Shown piece after piece: positions 32,691 through 43,079 of a DNA stretch of 64,000 nucleotides (its first letter is position 1; the number at the start of each line of letters is the position of its first letter). Location: the NCBI GenBank assembly GCA_011037195.1, contig JAAEAF010002805.1, positions 58,674 through 122,673 of the forward strand. The letters are read 5' to 3'. A program made the translations under genes and the position numbers. The notes beneath the pieces were generated by a model. It searched no databases and was not told where the DNA came from. It saw only the letters and a program-made list of their open reading frames with translations. This stretch comes from Triatoma infestans (lineage: Eukaryota; Arthropoda; Insecta; Hemiptera; Reduviidae).

Positions 32691-33267
32691 ATAAAAAAGA
32701 ATATTGAATGAGTATAAAAAAGAAAATGATTTATATTAAAAAAGATAAATTTTCTATTAATTTTAGAACAGACCAAAAACCTATCCCTCAGCTATAACAA
32801 TCTCCTGGAATTTCCAAAACAACATACAGACTAAGACACGGTTTTCCCATCCCCTCTCCTAGCCCTTTATAAACCTTGACCCATCCAATGTCCGTAACAC
32901 TTGGTGATGATATGTCACAGGTTATACTAGATTATTAATTACTACTGGAATTCTCACTAAAAAATTTTTGTAAGTACATTTCCTAATTTATTTTCATACT
33001 GTACTCATATATGCCACACACACACATATATATATTTTATATTTTTTTATTTTTATTTTATTAGTATTATTTAATAGTTGCGATTTAGTTTAATATTGAT
33101 CGGTCTACAATAATGTAAAATAAATTTAAGTGTACTCTATATATATCATATTTTGTACTTAGTTTATTTTATACTGTTTACTTAAAAATTTTTTATTCTG
33201 GTAATATTTAGTTTATGTTCATATTTTCTGTTAGTCCTTGTTTTTGATATGTATTTCAACCTTTGTA

Positions 33268-33312
33268 CAGACCCTGAAGAAGGCAATAAATTGGCCGAAA
33301 CGTCGGTAGAAA
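33268..33312 (+). ncRNA. Hammerhead ribozyme, HHR-2 right arm, core intact
   Basis: CTGAAGA (33274-33280), helix II closed by GGC/GCC (33281-33296), GAAA (33297-33300), CGTC (33301-33304), then GGT. ACC directly before CTGA pairs with GGT to begin helix I. Confidence 0.75.
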
Positions 33313-33409
33313 TTTAAAAAAGGGTTCTTTTGTTTGACCGAACCTCAAAATCCATTTTCAACATTGAATACAACGGTCGTAACGAACACCAAAAACATTA
33401 GTAATTAAT

Positions 33410-34515
33410 TAATAATAAATAATAAATATTTTTAGATAATAAGAAAATTTTGGAGCATAAGTTTTTTGAATAGCGATATGATACTTTTAAATAGCCCAAT
33501 TCTGAAAGAGCCTAAGTCCACTACTATTAAAGTACACTAACTATAAAATTTGTCAATTACATACAATTTTGAAAACTGGAATAAGAGAAATCCTGTGTGA
33601 GTGTTTCACACCAGATTTTTTTTTTTTTCAGTTTTTCATAACTTTTTCAAAAACAGCTCCAACGATTTGCTTTAAGCATTTTATACTACAAAAATTATTA
33701 CACGTTTTATATTTTCATTAAAATTATATAATGTAATTCATATTGAAGAGAGAGGACGCCATTTTCAAATTAATTAATTAATTATGAATATAATTTTAAT
33801 GTAAGGACGACGCGTGGCCATATATTTATTTCTATAAATTATAAATATTTGTAATAATTTAATAAGTTTTTAAAGATTATTTATTTCACAAATTAGTGAT
33901 TGAATTTTAAAATAAAATTCATATATTTTTTTTTTATAATAAAATTTATCTAGTGTGAGGAATTATTGCAGAGTTAAGGTAGTGATATTATAACCATAGA
34001 GAAAGGTATTCTGTGAATTGGATCAGCTGGTACAAATTGCTGAGTATAGTAAATGTTATATAATGTTTACTCGCCAATTTCATTCTACTGTAATTTAATC
34101 TAACCAATTCCAATCCTTTTAACTTTACTGAAATGCCAGTTCATTTTCCAACAAGCTTATTATATTATATTTTCAAAGAATTTTGTAATTGAAAGCAACT
34201 TTATTTTTGTCCTATATTAAAAATAACAAAAAAAAAAAAGACAAAAGAAACACTGTCTATTGGTTATTTTTTTTAATTTTCTAAATAACTTTTGTTCGTT
34301 TCTATCAGTGAAAAAGTCAAAAAATTACTTTAAAAAAATATTTGATATCAAATATCTACATTAAATTTTACTTCTTGTTTACCTTAAGGCTGAAAAGGAA
34401 TTCTAGGAATTTTGCATTTAATGTAATTATTAACGTAAATACATTCAGTTCGAAGAAATATAATGTGAAACTTATATAATTTTGAGGAAATTATTTCAAT
34501 TATTCATAATATTAT
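33410..34515. other. AT-rich stretch with a short ACTTTC end (about 33570-33690)
   Basis: The left 90 bp matches 57003-57090 in reverse. Near 33575-33690 the sequence AATAAGAGAAA...GTGTGAGTGTTTCACACCAG is an isolated ACTTTC terminus. The rest is A/T-rich with no gene. Confidence 0.45.
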
Positions 34516-34520
34516 TTATT

Positions 34521-35491
34521 ACTTTATCTTACTCCTCGTAAGAAGAGAAAATATTGTAATCGTGTCAAATTTTCGATATCCAGTTTTCACCGGAAATATC
34601 CGTTTTCAGGTCCTCTGAGTCCAAAAAGGTGGTTTTTTGGAAAATGGTATGTGTGTGGGTATGTGTATTTGAACAGTATAGCTCAAGAACGAAAAATCGT
34701 AGAAAGTTCGAACATGATATTCCGTTTAGGTATCACCATGGCATCCGACAGTAGGTCAGCTGTCAAAATTCCTCAACCGGAAGTAGCAGTTTATGGGATT
34801 TTTTTTTTTTTTCACTTTTTTACAATATTCTCAGAAATAGTTCCGACTATTTTCTCGAAACTTTATAGATACCAGTACACATACAAAGAGCTACAACATT
34901 TATTGTAAACATTTTTCCGGTTAAATCCATTTAAGGGCAGTTTTTTTGGAGGAGGGATGAGGTTAGGTATTCCTCTAAAGTGCTATTTCGCTTTACTATC
35001 CAATTCTAAATACTATACATCTGAATAATATTAATTAGAATTAAATATGCTGTAGAAATTCCGATTTTGAAAAAAAAATCAGATTACCGGAAGTGCGTTT
35101 TTTACTGAAATGTATTATTCATTTTCTGGTATTTTCTCGAAAACGGCTCCAACGATTTTCTTTAAAGTAGTAGTTTGTACTATACATATAAAGAGCTACA
35201 ACTTTTATTTGAATCCTTTCTCCTGATAATGTCATATGAGGGTGCTTTTAGGGGGGGGGGGGGTTATGTTTTTCTCTAATGTGCTGTCGTAGTTGATTAT
35301 ACAATTCTACAATCCAAACAAAATTAATTATAAATAAATAGATGGCTAAAATTCCGAGTTTCTAGAAAATAAGTAAACTGGAAATACGCTTTTACTGAAC
35401 ATTTTTTCAGGTTTCGACGAATTTCAATAATGTGGTTCACTAACCCTAAAATTTGTCAATTTCAATTTTGAAAATTGGAGTAAGAGAAAGT
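34521..35491 (-). mobile_element. ACTTTC repeat, copy E
   Basis: It starts ACTTTATCTTACTCC and ends AGTAAGAGAAAGT, followed by GTGTGAGTGTTTCACACCAG. The order of internal blocks is the same as copy B. It contains a run of about 13-14 Gs near 35252. Non-coding. Confidence 0.75.
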
Positions 35492-35524
35492 TGTGTGAGT
35501 GTTTCACACCAGATTTTTTTTTTT

Positions 35525-36400
35525 TAATTAGAAAATTAAATACCGCTTTAATATTAAAGTAGGATTTCTGAATTTTGGGATTAGGATAATTTTAAAGTAT
35601 AAGTTAGAGAACATTAAAAGTTCGACTCTTGCAAGAAACAATTGCTGAAGACTTGTTATTGTCGATAAAGATGCTTCGGCGTCTCTGTCACGTCCACCTA
35701 TGAAGCACAGACGAATGGACTACAACTCTGAGTAACCAATTTTTTCCTAGAAGGCATGTGTAGCTCCATCCATGTGCTAGAAAAACAATGTATTTAAGCG
35801 CGAAAATCTCAGGGATTATGTCAATAGTCATGTAATGAAGATTACTACTTTAAGAAGAAACACAACAGTCAATAGAAGAAACAGTAAACAGTCTAAAAGC
35901 GGAATACAAGAGCCTACAATCTAAAAGGAGTCTACAATGCCCTGAAGGACGTATTTTAAGCACCTGCTTAAAAAAAGCAATCAGATTTCTTCATTTCTCT
36001 CTGCCGAACTAGTAGCTAACCGAACCGATTAGCCATCAGCATCAGTTCTAATTAGCCAAACATACGTCACTAGTTAGAAGTATTCGTCCGGTCACTCCAT
36101 CCTTTCCCATATTCTTTTCATCTCACACATCGTCCTCTCTATTAGAGGAATGTTGTGCATAAACTCCTGTGCATTGTATCTTCTCAGTAAAGAAGAGGAT
36201 AAGATAAGGAGGACCACTGGCAGGTTACAGGGCACTGCCTTCACTCACACAATATGGTTCATGTAGCGTGTTTAGTCACTTTGTAGAGAGTGGGGTTACA
36301 AGAACAATATGTCAATTTGTAGAGAGTACGCTAAAACTCTTTGAAAACACCGTTTCATCTTCTTTGTGGACGTGTTTATTTTGCTCAAAAACGCTTTCTA
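35525..36400. other. Gene-free stretch, base composition less AT-biased
   Basis: I could not assign this stretch. A short direct repeat of TTTGTAGAGAGT lies at about 36280 and 36316. No family motif is seen. Confidence 0.3.
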
Positions 36401-36402
36401 AG

Positions 36403-36489
36403 GTACGGAGCAAGAATAATGATAGCGAGCCAAAAATTGAGGATATCACTTGCCTCGATCCTGGCGTTTATCAGTGTTACGTGATTAAC
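36403..36489 (+). other. Candidate immunoglobulin-domain exon (very tentative)
   Basis: The translation KIEDITCLDPGVYQCYVIN resembles the end of an I-set immunoglobulin domain, where D-x-G-x-Y-x-C-x-V-x-N is the signature around the second cysteine. It is followed at once by GTAAGT, a consensus splice donor. A possible acceptor (CTTTCTAAG) precedes it at about 36394-36402. The first half of the domain, with its cysteine and tryptophan, is not obvious upstream. It could be a real exon of a cell-adhesion gene, a pseudo-exon or chance. No neighbouring exon was found in the window. Confidence 0.22.
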
Positions 36490-36834
36490 GTAAGTTGAAG
36501 CTGGAATGCTCTGTTTTTGACATAAGGAGATTAGTACCTTTGAAGGACCCCGGCATTCAATATTAGAGTTAGAATTCTGCTCACACAGTACTTAAATATG
36601 AATGTGAAGCCAAAGGTTTTGAGAGAGTATTATTACTCACACAGGGTGAAATTTCCCTATGTGTTTAGAGACAGATATCCTGTCGCGGAACCTCATTCAA
36701 GTACATCCTGTGCGTCCTCGTCACGGCTCTGGTAACAACTGCGTTCTACTTTTGTGGAAGGCGCTGACTTCATGTGTCTTCACATCCAGGTAGGTGTTAG
36801 AATGTTCTAAAAGAAAGTAAGAGCTTTCTTCTCT

Positions 36835-37490
36835 GAAACATGTGCTTCTAATCTGGGTACCAGGTCATATGGGAATTTTTGGGAATGAGAAGGTGGATAG
36901 GTTTGGCAAATTAGGCGCCTCTCTCCCTTTCATTCCACCAGATCCCGAGCCTGCTGTTGGCGAGTCTCCTGGCACATGTTTGTCAAGCTTCCAATCATGG
37001 ACAGCTTCACAGCTTCATCTATATGGATGAGCACAGTTGATTGTCGGCAGTTCAAAATGCTCATCGGGGGTCCGGACCGGGCTATTAGTGAGACGTTGCT
37101 GTGTCTTTCTCGGAGCTCTCTCAGGCATCTGGTTGGATCCCATACCGGACATTGAGATTTAAGGAGACATCTCTACGTAATGGGACTTATGCTGGATCCA
37201 TTTTGGAGAGTCTGTGAGACAGAGTAGGAAACACCTACTCATCTCATGACAGATTACCTGGGTAGCGAGGAAATTAGGTTCAGCACCTTTGGTCATAAAA
37301 GAATGTCCGTGGAAGAGCTTAGGCTATTTCCCCTTAAGGTTATTGCCTGATTTGTTCGGACTGCGGTGAATCTTAGATGGATTAGATCAGGGTTTGGATA
37401 TTTGTTCTAGACCCGATTTGTTGTTTTTTCTTGGGGTAGATATATGGACTCAGTGAGGCTTTGGATAGCCTAGGGTTTGGTCCCTCCCCA
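36835..37490 (+). pseudogene. Loa/R1-group ORF2 fragment: RNase H end and C-terminus
   Basis: The piece begins at LLIWVPGHMGIFGNEKVDRF, the last RNase H motif with its catalytic Asp. It continues with PFIPPDPEPAVGES. After a frameshift it reads MLIGGPDRAISETLLCLSRS, SLRHLVGSHTGH and CETEETPTHLMTD in pieces, the region after RNase H with remains of the Cys-His motif. Several stops interrupt it. The 3' end runs into (AAT)n-like sequence at about 37498-37520. The order of motifs matches the copies at 11.3 and 46 kb, but it is more diverged. Confidence 0.65.
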
Positions 37491-37524
37491 CAAACAAATA
37501 ATAATTAATAATAATAAATATAAA

Positions 37525-38535
37525 AGTGTCAGCTGTTAGTGAGTTTTCATTTATATCAGCATAAAACAATGTCATCCAGGTATCATTAAAATACAATTAA
37601 CTGTTACATCATCTATTGGGAGAAAACGGAACTAAACATTTAGTGAAATTCTAACTTAAAACAAAGAAAAGTAAAAAAGTGTTCATTGGAATCGTGAAAA
37701 TTTTTGGAAGAGAAATTCGTGTGAGTGTTTCATAGCAAATAATATATTAATATTGAATAAAGATATCTATCAGCATGGGCTGCTAAAGGTCCTTCAGTAA
37801 AATGATGATAATAAATTGTTTTACAGACAAAAGTAAACAAAGCGTAACAAACTATTGGTAACAAAAAAACACACAATTTATATTTTTTTTAAAAAATGAG
37901 GGGAAAAAATGTTATTTTATAGGAGAATATAAAAACAAAATAAATTTTAGTTATATTCAAAAGGAGGTTATAAATGATATACAGATGTTATATTTATTAA
38001 GGTTTGAGCTGATCTAACTTAGAAACTAAAGTAAAATAAATGGAAAAATAGGTTGGGGCAAAAGTACTCCCCCTCCCCCCACAAAAAAATAAAAGAAAAT
38101 AAGATAAAAAGATGTCATGCTGGTCTAGTGGTGGCTGCTGCTACACTCTCATTGGTATTCTAAACGTATTTCATGTAAGGTTCTCTCTTTTTCATCCGAC
38201 CAAGTCAGTTCGACAATACGTCGCATACGTATACATATTTCATAATAAAGCTAGATATGGGCAATGTCTCTATTTGTTATCTTTTCTGATACATGCATAC
38301 AGAACTTTGAAGTAGGTTAAGCAATAAGATGACGACAACTTGGAGAATTTCAGCAAAATTATGATAAAAGTAAGTTATTTAAGCATTATAATGATTGCAT
38401 AGTTTAGATTCCGCCCATTTTAACATGTCCCATGACTTGTGAGTGTAATCGAAGATTAGTGAAAAAATGGAAGATAGTTAAGTCTACTTTTGCTGGATGC
38501 CCTAGAATCTTAGATTTTTTTTTTCAAAGTAAGCA
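37525..38535. other. AT-rich gene-free stretch with an isolated ACTTTC end (about 37640-37745)
   Basis: GGAAGAGAAATTCGTGTGAG then TGTTTCATAGCA near 37706-37740 is a worn ACTTTC terminus. No gene was recognised in the rest. Confidence 0.35.
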
Positions 38536-38539
38536 CTTA

Positions 38540-39030
38540 CTATACAGCGTCAATTATACCCATCCTTACATATGGGGCCAATAAAGCCTGTTGGTATGGT
38601 AGCTATAAACGGAGCAACAGCCGCAAGGAAGAACCTGGCTGTTTGCAGAGGCTGGCGTGCCTGCTCATCACTGGGTCTTTTAGGAATACCCCAACTGCGG
38701 CATTGGAAGTATTGCCAGGGGCAGCCACCGCTGCATCTATAGGTGCAGACGACGGAAAGGGCCAGCGCGTTCAGAACATTGGCTATTGGAAGCAGACCTT
38801 GGACATCCTGCAGGAGGTTGACCCGGGACCAATATTTTGCACAGCCGGAGAGAGTTATTGTTCAACTTACACTTCGATACTCAGTTCCGTGCTTCAAGGG
38901 CGGAATCACTTAAGAGCCGGTATTGGGAAAAACGAGGCCACACTAGTGAATGCTGGTTCACGGATAGATCTAAGATGGCCTGCAATACAGGAACCAGCGC
39001 ATATGAGGTCAAACCGGAGGTGCTTAATTA
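38540..39030 (+). pseudogene. Loa/R1-group ORF2 fragment, RT end to RNase H start
   Basis: The reading IIPILTYGANKACWYG, then CLQRLACLLITGSFRNTPTA and ALEVLPG, is the segment after the RT thumb in Loa-type ORF2 proteins. After frameshifts it reaches CWFTDRSKMACNTGT, the first RNase H motif (again TDRSK for TDGSK). It ends abruptly at about 39030, where the next fragment of the same kind begins on the other strand. It is inactive. Confidence 0.7.
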
Positions 39031-39034
39031 ACCT

Positions 39035-39300
39035 CATCTTGTGTAAATGTAGTTTGAACCTACCGTGCCCTATGAACAGGCCCGCTATCAGAAAGATCTG
39101 ATTTCTGCCTAGATCTAGGGCCTCTTTGGTTCTTCTCTTGCACAGCCCTGGCATCACCTCCTTATTTTGTTTTGCCCCTGTGCTTAGCCAGCAGTACCAG
39201 CTGTGCTCCCTCTGAATCCATTCTTTCAGAGACGCCCGCAGCGTCCTTTTGACTACCCCGAGGACAGGTACCAACCCACGAATGAGAGCATTCGCTCGTT
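39035..39300 (-). pseudogene. Loa/R1-group ORF2 fragment, post-RNase H region, inverted
   Basis: On the minus strand LVPVLGVVKRTLRASLKEWI, EVMPGLCKRRTKEALDLGRN and KLHLHKMRLIKH match the region after RNase H in the 46 kb copy (for example MMPGLRKRRTNMTLSLSSNQ). The two neighbouring fragments meet tail to tail at about 39030. The frame is open, so this part is less decayed than its neighbour. Confidence 0.68.
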
Positions 39301-39374
39301 TTTTCACTTGTAAATCTATGTAGATTTTCTTCTTTACATAACTTTGTAATAATCTACTTTTTCTCAAATGAATT

Positions 39375-39465
39375 GTGCAGAGCTCCTGAAGAAGGGCACA
39401 AAGGTAACCGAAGCGTACAGCAATAAAGAACTCTTTTTCCATTAAAAAACCTTTTCTGGCCATTG
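39375..39465 (+). repeat. Degenerate HHR-2 element end
   Basis: CTCCTGAAGAAGGGCACAAA then CCGAAGCG and AAAGAACTCTTTTT follow the order of an HHR-2 right arm. GAAA is changed to GAAG and helix II is lost, so no ribozyme is claimed. Confidence 0.45.
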
Positions 39466-39479
39466 CCGTATAAACATCT

Positions 39480-40650
39480 AATTATAATTTTAAAGCCTGA
39501 AGATTTAGAAACCATTTTAAAAATATAATATTATAAACATTATGCCATAAATTTTGATACAGAATTCCTCTAATAACTGTTTAAAATAATTTAACTAATG
39601 TTTAATGTACATAACTATCATACAAGGATAGTGTAATGTGAAATACTAGTAGTTTACAATGAGTATAGTTACCCACATTAGATAACCGTAGCTGGGCCAG
39701 TAGAACAATGATGATGAATGAAAGTCGTGTATGAATGTTTGTATATGTTATGGTCTTCAACACAATGGTTCCAATGAGCTGGTTCATAATGGTGTTGTCT
39801 TCCTATAGATAATGCAACAAATCTAAACATATCACCCATAACAGGCACCTAAACTTACCCAATTCTCATTAGCTGAACAGTAAATTATGCCATTATGTTC
39901 ATTACATTTTTGGGGAAAAAAAACTGATTTTGAAATCGACTGGAACTTAAACATTTACTAATTTCTCCACTTATAATTATTTGCAAATTTATTACCTTAT
40001 AAGAATTGTGTACAATATATTATTTTACATATCTCTAACTACAAATCGAATGTACGATACACTAACAATAATAGGCATTGGATGTGCCCGTATCGGCAAG
40101 GTAAATTTAGACAGGCTTAATCATATTTTTATTAAACTTGCCACCATAGAATGTCTTAATATTAAGGATATTTTAATAAAAAAAACAACAAAAGTTTCGT
40201 GGACAATTAAAATTTAATTTCATGATTTTTGACTGCTAATATACCAATATGGTGCACCAAATTTGGCTGATAAATTATTTAGAAAATATGGAGGCGGTAC
40301 CGATTTAAATTTATGTAATCATTGAATATGCGGCCGTGAAATATCCTAAACTAAGTAATCAGATTTTAGTGACATTTTATATAGCTTCATTTTATAGATA
40401 TGAGTGAGACTTCAATTTGAAGTGGTACTTCAAAAGAAAAGCCTTAGTTACTTTTCCTCCTACCCGCAAAAGTAGGTGTCTGTTGCACGCAGTTACTTGG
40501 GGAGTAGCGACCACACGGGTTATCACAGCTCAGTACTCCATGCACTTCATCAGAACAGTACACAAATACACGTGTGGTTACACTCTACACTTTTACAGTT
40601 AAGCACAAACACAGTACACAAACTACGGTCTCCTTCCCTAGTTAATTGGC
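39480..40650. other. AT-rich gene-free stretch
   Basis: A 78-codon frame at 39981-40217 has no motif or supporting signal. Nothing else was recognised. Confidence 0.35.
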
Positions 40651-40654
40651 GAAA

Positions 40655-40880
40655 GGCAAGGGAGAAGGAAGGGATCAGCTCAGTGGTAGCGGCTGGACTA
40701 GCTACGCGGAGGTCCCGGGTTTGAATCCAGCATCTTGCCCTTAGATTTCTCTCTTCCTAGTAGCCTCTACAACTCACTGTTCCATGATGGGCAGTGTTAT
40801 CTGCAGCTTGGAGGCCGGCTATGCATTGGAGAAAGCTCAGGGGGCACAATAAATCTTTTAGGTCGTAGTACAATAATCCT
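40655..40880 (+). mobile_element. SINE-A copy, tail worn
   Basis: A-box-like CAGCTCAGTGGTAGCGG and B box GGGTTTGAATCC (about 40717-40728) are correctly spaced. The body then reads CCTAGTAGCCTCTACAACTC, GTGTTATCTGCAGC and GGAGGCCGGC, as in the other SINE-A copies. The last 40 bases are diverged, so the LINE-like tail is not clear. Confidence 0.72.
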
Positions 40881-41029
40881 CTACAACAATCTACAATCTA
40901 CTTTTCCCCCAGAAACCCCCCAAAAAAATCAATTTTTACCGAAATATACACAAATAAACGTAACAAACAAACGTAATAGATGATAGAACAAACAATGAGT
41001 GCATGCAGAAATAGTATACAAAATTAATA

Positions 41030-41234
41030 GAAAATCGTTGAAGCTATTGTTGAGAAAATTGTCACGGAAAAAAAAAAAAAAAAAAAAAAAAAAACAAAAA
41101 AACTTAGTCAGTGAAATCGCCCTTCTGTTTTAATAGATTTTCATCGAAATTTTCACATCAGATGCAGTGGTGATTCCTACACGGAATACCATGTTTTTGA
41201 CCTTTGCACAACTTTTCTGTTTTGAAATATTTTG

Positions 41235-41268
<34 letters not shown>

Positions 41269-41378
41269 ATTCAATAAAAATATTTTCTTCTTCCTCAAAG
41301 CACGTATTTCCAGTAAAAACTCAATTTCCAAAATTTGACACGATCGTAAAAACTCTTTTTAGGAATAAGAGAAAGTAA
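41030..41378 (+). repeat. ACTTTC repeat, right part (copy H)
   Basis: AAAATCGTTGAAGC, an A run of about 25, TACACGGAATACCA, a (CA)n run at 41235-41267 and AAGAGAAAGT at the end follow the right half of the repeat. Divergence is considerable. Confidence 0.6.
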
Positions 41379-42001
41379 TAGCACAATATCAGCTATGTAT
41401 ACCAAACCGAAAGTTAGTTTTTATATAAAACCAAGAGATATTAAAAGTAAATCGATAAGAAATAAACCAGAAAGTGAATCAAATACTGGGATAGAAGACA
41501 GTCTGGACAAGCTCATTACGGACAGAAAAGGTAAGTTTTTTTCATTTATCCCAAAATAGCCTATTTAGTTGAGTGGAGAATAAAGTAGCACTTTTACGCA
41601 CTAGTGTCATGTTGTGACATGTGTGTGAGAGTTGTAAAAGAAAACAATTTACTATCGTGTTAGATATGAGATTATTTTTTAGCGATAGATACAACTATAA
41701 AAAGAAGATGTAATATATTTAGTAGAAGGAAACATAAGTAGTATCCTCTAAGAAAAGTAGCCAATAATTTTCAGTAATATTATATCATAATTAGTATTAA
41801 TTATTGCACTATTTTAGGTATAATTTGCAACCATTTTATTTATTGCTATAGCGATACTTAATATATTAATATCCGGTATTGTAGCATGCATATTGGTGTT
41901 GGTCTTGTGATAACCTTCCCACATACATACAACCAACAAGTGTAAGTCTACAGAAACATTTCGTTGAAGTGAACTCTACACGAACTGAGTGTGAATTTGC
42001 T

Positions 42002-42040
42002 CTGACAATGGATGAATATCCGAAACTGGTCAGGACCAAA
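42002..42040 (+). ncRNA. Hammerhead-like core, HHR-3, one core change
   Basis: CTGACAA (42002-42008; consensus CTGANGA), a good helix II GGAT-GAAT-ATCC, GAAA (42022-42025) and CTGGTC (42026-42031). One conserved G is A, so activity is doubtful. Confidence 0.55.
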
Positions 42041-42053
42041 ACCAATATGCATG

Positions 42054-42865
42054 TGTATTGGTATCGTTTTATGGATACCGGAAGTCAAAGTGAGGAGTAA
42101 GTGTTGTTAGTTTGAGAGATTAGAAAATTGGTATTCGAAATACGAACTATGAAAATAAACTATATATTTTAACAAATAATTTAAAGTGTATTGAAACAGT
42201 AAAACTAAGATGCACAATTGTAAATGAATATAAGAATTATGAAATGAATATAAAATATTAAAGAAGCAGTGTTAAAACCCTTAATAGGGACGCGCTCGCG
42301 ATATGTGATTCTGATCTGGAACTGATGTGAACTTCTTTCGTACTGGCACTTAACTGATTGATAACTTGAACTTGACTGCTCGATAACTCGTACTTAACTG
42401 ATCGATAACTTGAACTTAACTGATGGATAACTCGCACTTAACTGATCGATGACTGGCACTTAACTGATGTGGAACTCCAGTGGGGCGACGTTTATATTTG
42501 TGTCCCTCACCATCGGCTGATGTGTAAGTACGTGACACCTAAGACATCTCTCGTAGTATATTGACCCTAGGGGAGGTCGGTAGTTAACAAAGGCTGTTTT
42601 GGCTGGGGTGGCGAGCTTTGTTAACAGATGGTGGCCAGGTGGCCTCTTGAGTGTACATTGACCCTTGTATGAAGGAAATACAAAAAGGGTCTTGCGGCGA
42701 TTCTCTTGACTGTATATGGGACCTCTGTTTGAAAGGGTTTAGTCGCGGTTCTTGACCTGCAAATAGCGGCTGGCTGGACCCTTTTCCAAATTCCAACCAC
42801 TAGTTATAATTTTTAGATTTATTTAAAAATGATATCTTCTTTCTTCTTCTTACCATCACATCACA
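42054..42865 (-). mobile_element. Solo LTR with 4 bp target duplication CATG
   Basis: The 812 bp insert begins TGTATTGGTATCG and ends CCATCACATCACA. CATG lies on both sides (42050-42053, 42866-42869). The empty site is known from the HHR-3 copy at 26.4 kb, so the boundaries are exact. TG...CA ends and a 4 bp duplication are those of an LTR retroelement. The minus orientation is inferred from the TGTGATG end, as in the LTR element at 3.5 kb. No internal region remains. Confidence 0.85.
42330..42470. repeat. Minisatellite inside the solo LTR
   Basis: CTTAACTGATCGATAACTTG and close variants repeat about six times with a period of 20-23 bp. Confidence 0.8.
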
Positions 42866-43014
42866 CATGCTACGACGGATAAAATACCGGAAGTTATCCA
42901 GCATTGCGGACCTAGCCACATTTTCAATAATATATTAATGTTAAAAATTCTAGAGTGAAAAGTTTTAATAACTTTCTCTTAATGTTTATTTAGTTATTTG
43001 AAGTTAGATCCAAC

Positions 43015-43070
43015 ATCTGTGGACATTGGCGCCTGGAGTTTTCATATTGCACTTGTAGTGGAAGAAAGAA
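43015..43070 (-). repeat. SINE-A 3' tail fragment
   Basis: On the minus strand CAGGCGCCAATGTCCACAG then ATGTTGGATC match the SINE-A tail. The tRNA-like head is absent. Confidence 0.55.
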
Positions 43071-43079
43071 ATGATAGAA

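Larger units (their letters stand above)
31290..33396. mobile_element. HHR-2 palindromic element with nested ACTTTC copy and 13 bp target duplication
   Basis: ATTAGTAATTAAT at 31277-31289 and 33397-33409 flanks the element. The left arm starts GTTGAAAATGGATTTTGAGG, and the right arm ends with its complement plus a tail finishing AACGAACACCAAAAAC. Both arms keep intact hammerhead cores. The flanking DNA on both sides, when joined, matches the continuous sequence at 57003-57300 in reverse, which confirms the insertion boundaries. ACTTTC copy C (31612-32690) is nested inside it. Confidence 0.78.
41905..42930 (+). mobile_element. HHR-3 hammerhead element arm, split by a solo LTR
   Basis: The left piece 41905-42049 and right piece 42870-42930 join at GCATG|CTACGACGGATAAAATACC, exactly as in the uninterrupted right arm near 26420-26440. 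Only one arm is present. It carries a near-consensus hammerhead core. Confidence 0.72.

Noticed and set aside
38540..39300. Twin-priming inversion
   Set aside because: The pieces point toward each other, whereas twin priming leaves the 5' part inverted with heads together.
39375..39465. A hammerhead ribozyme in the degenerate HHR-2 end
   Set aside because: GAAA is GAAG and helix II no longer pairs, so the core is not supported.
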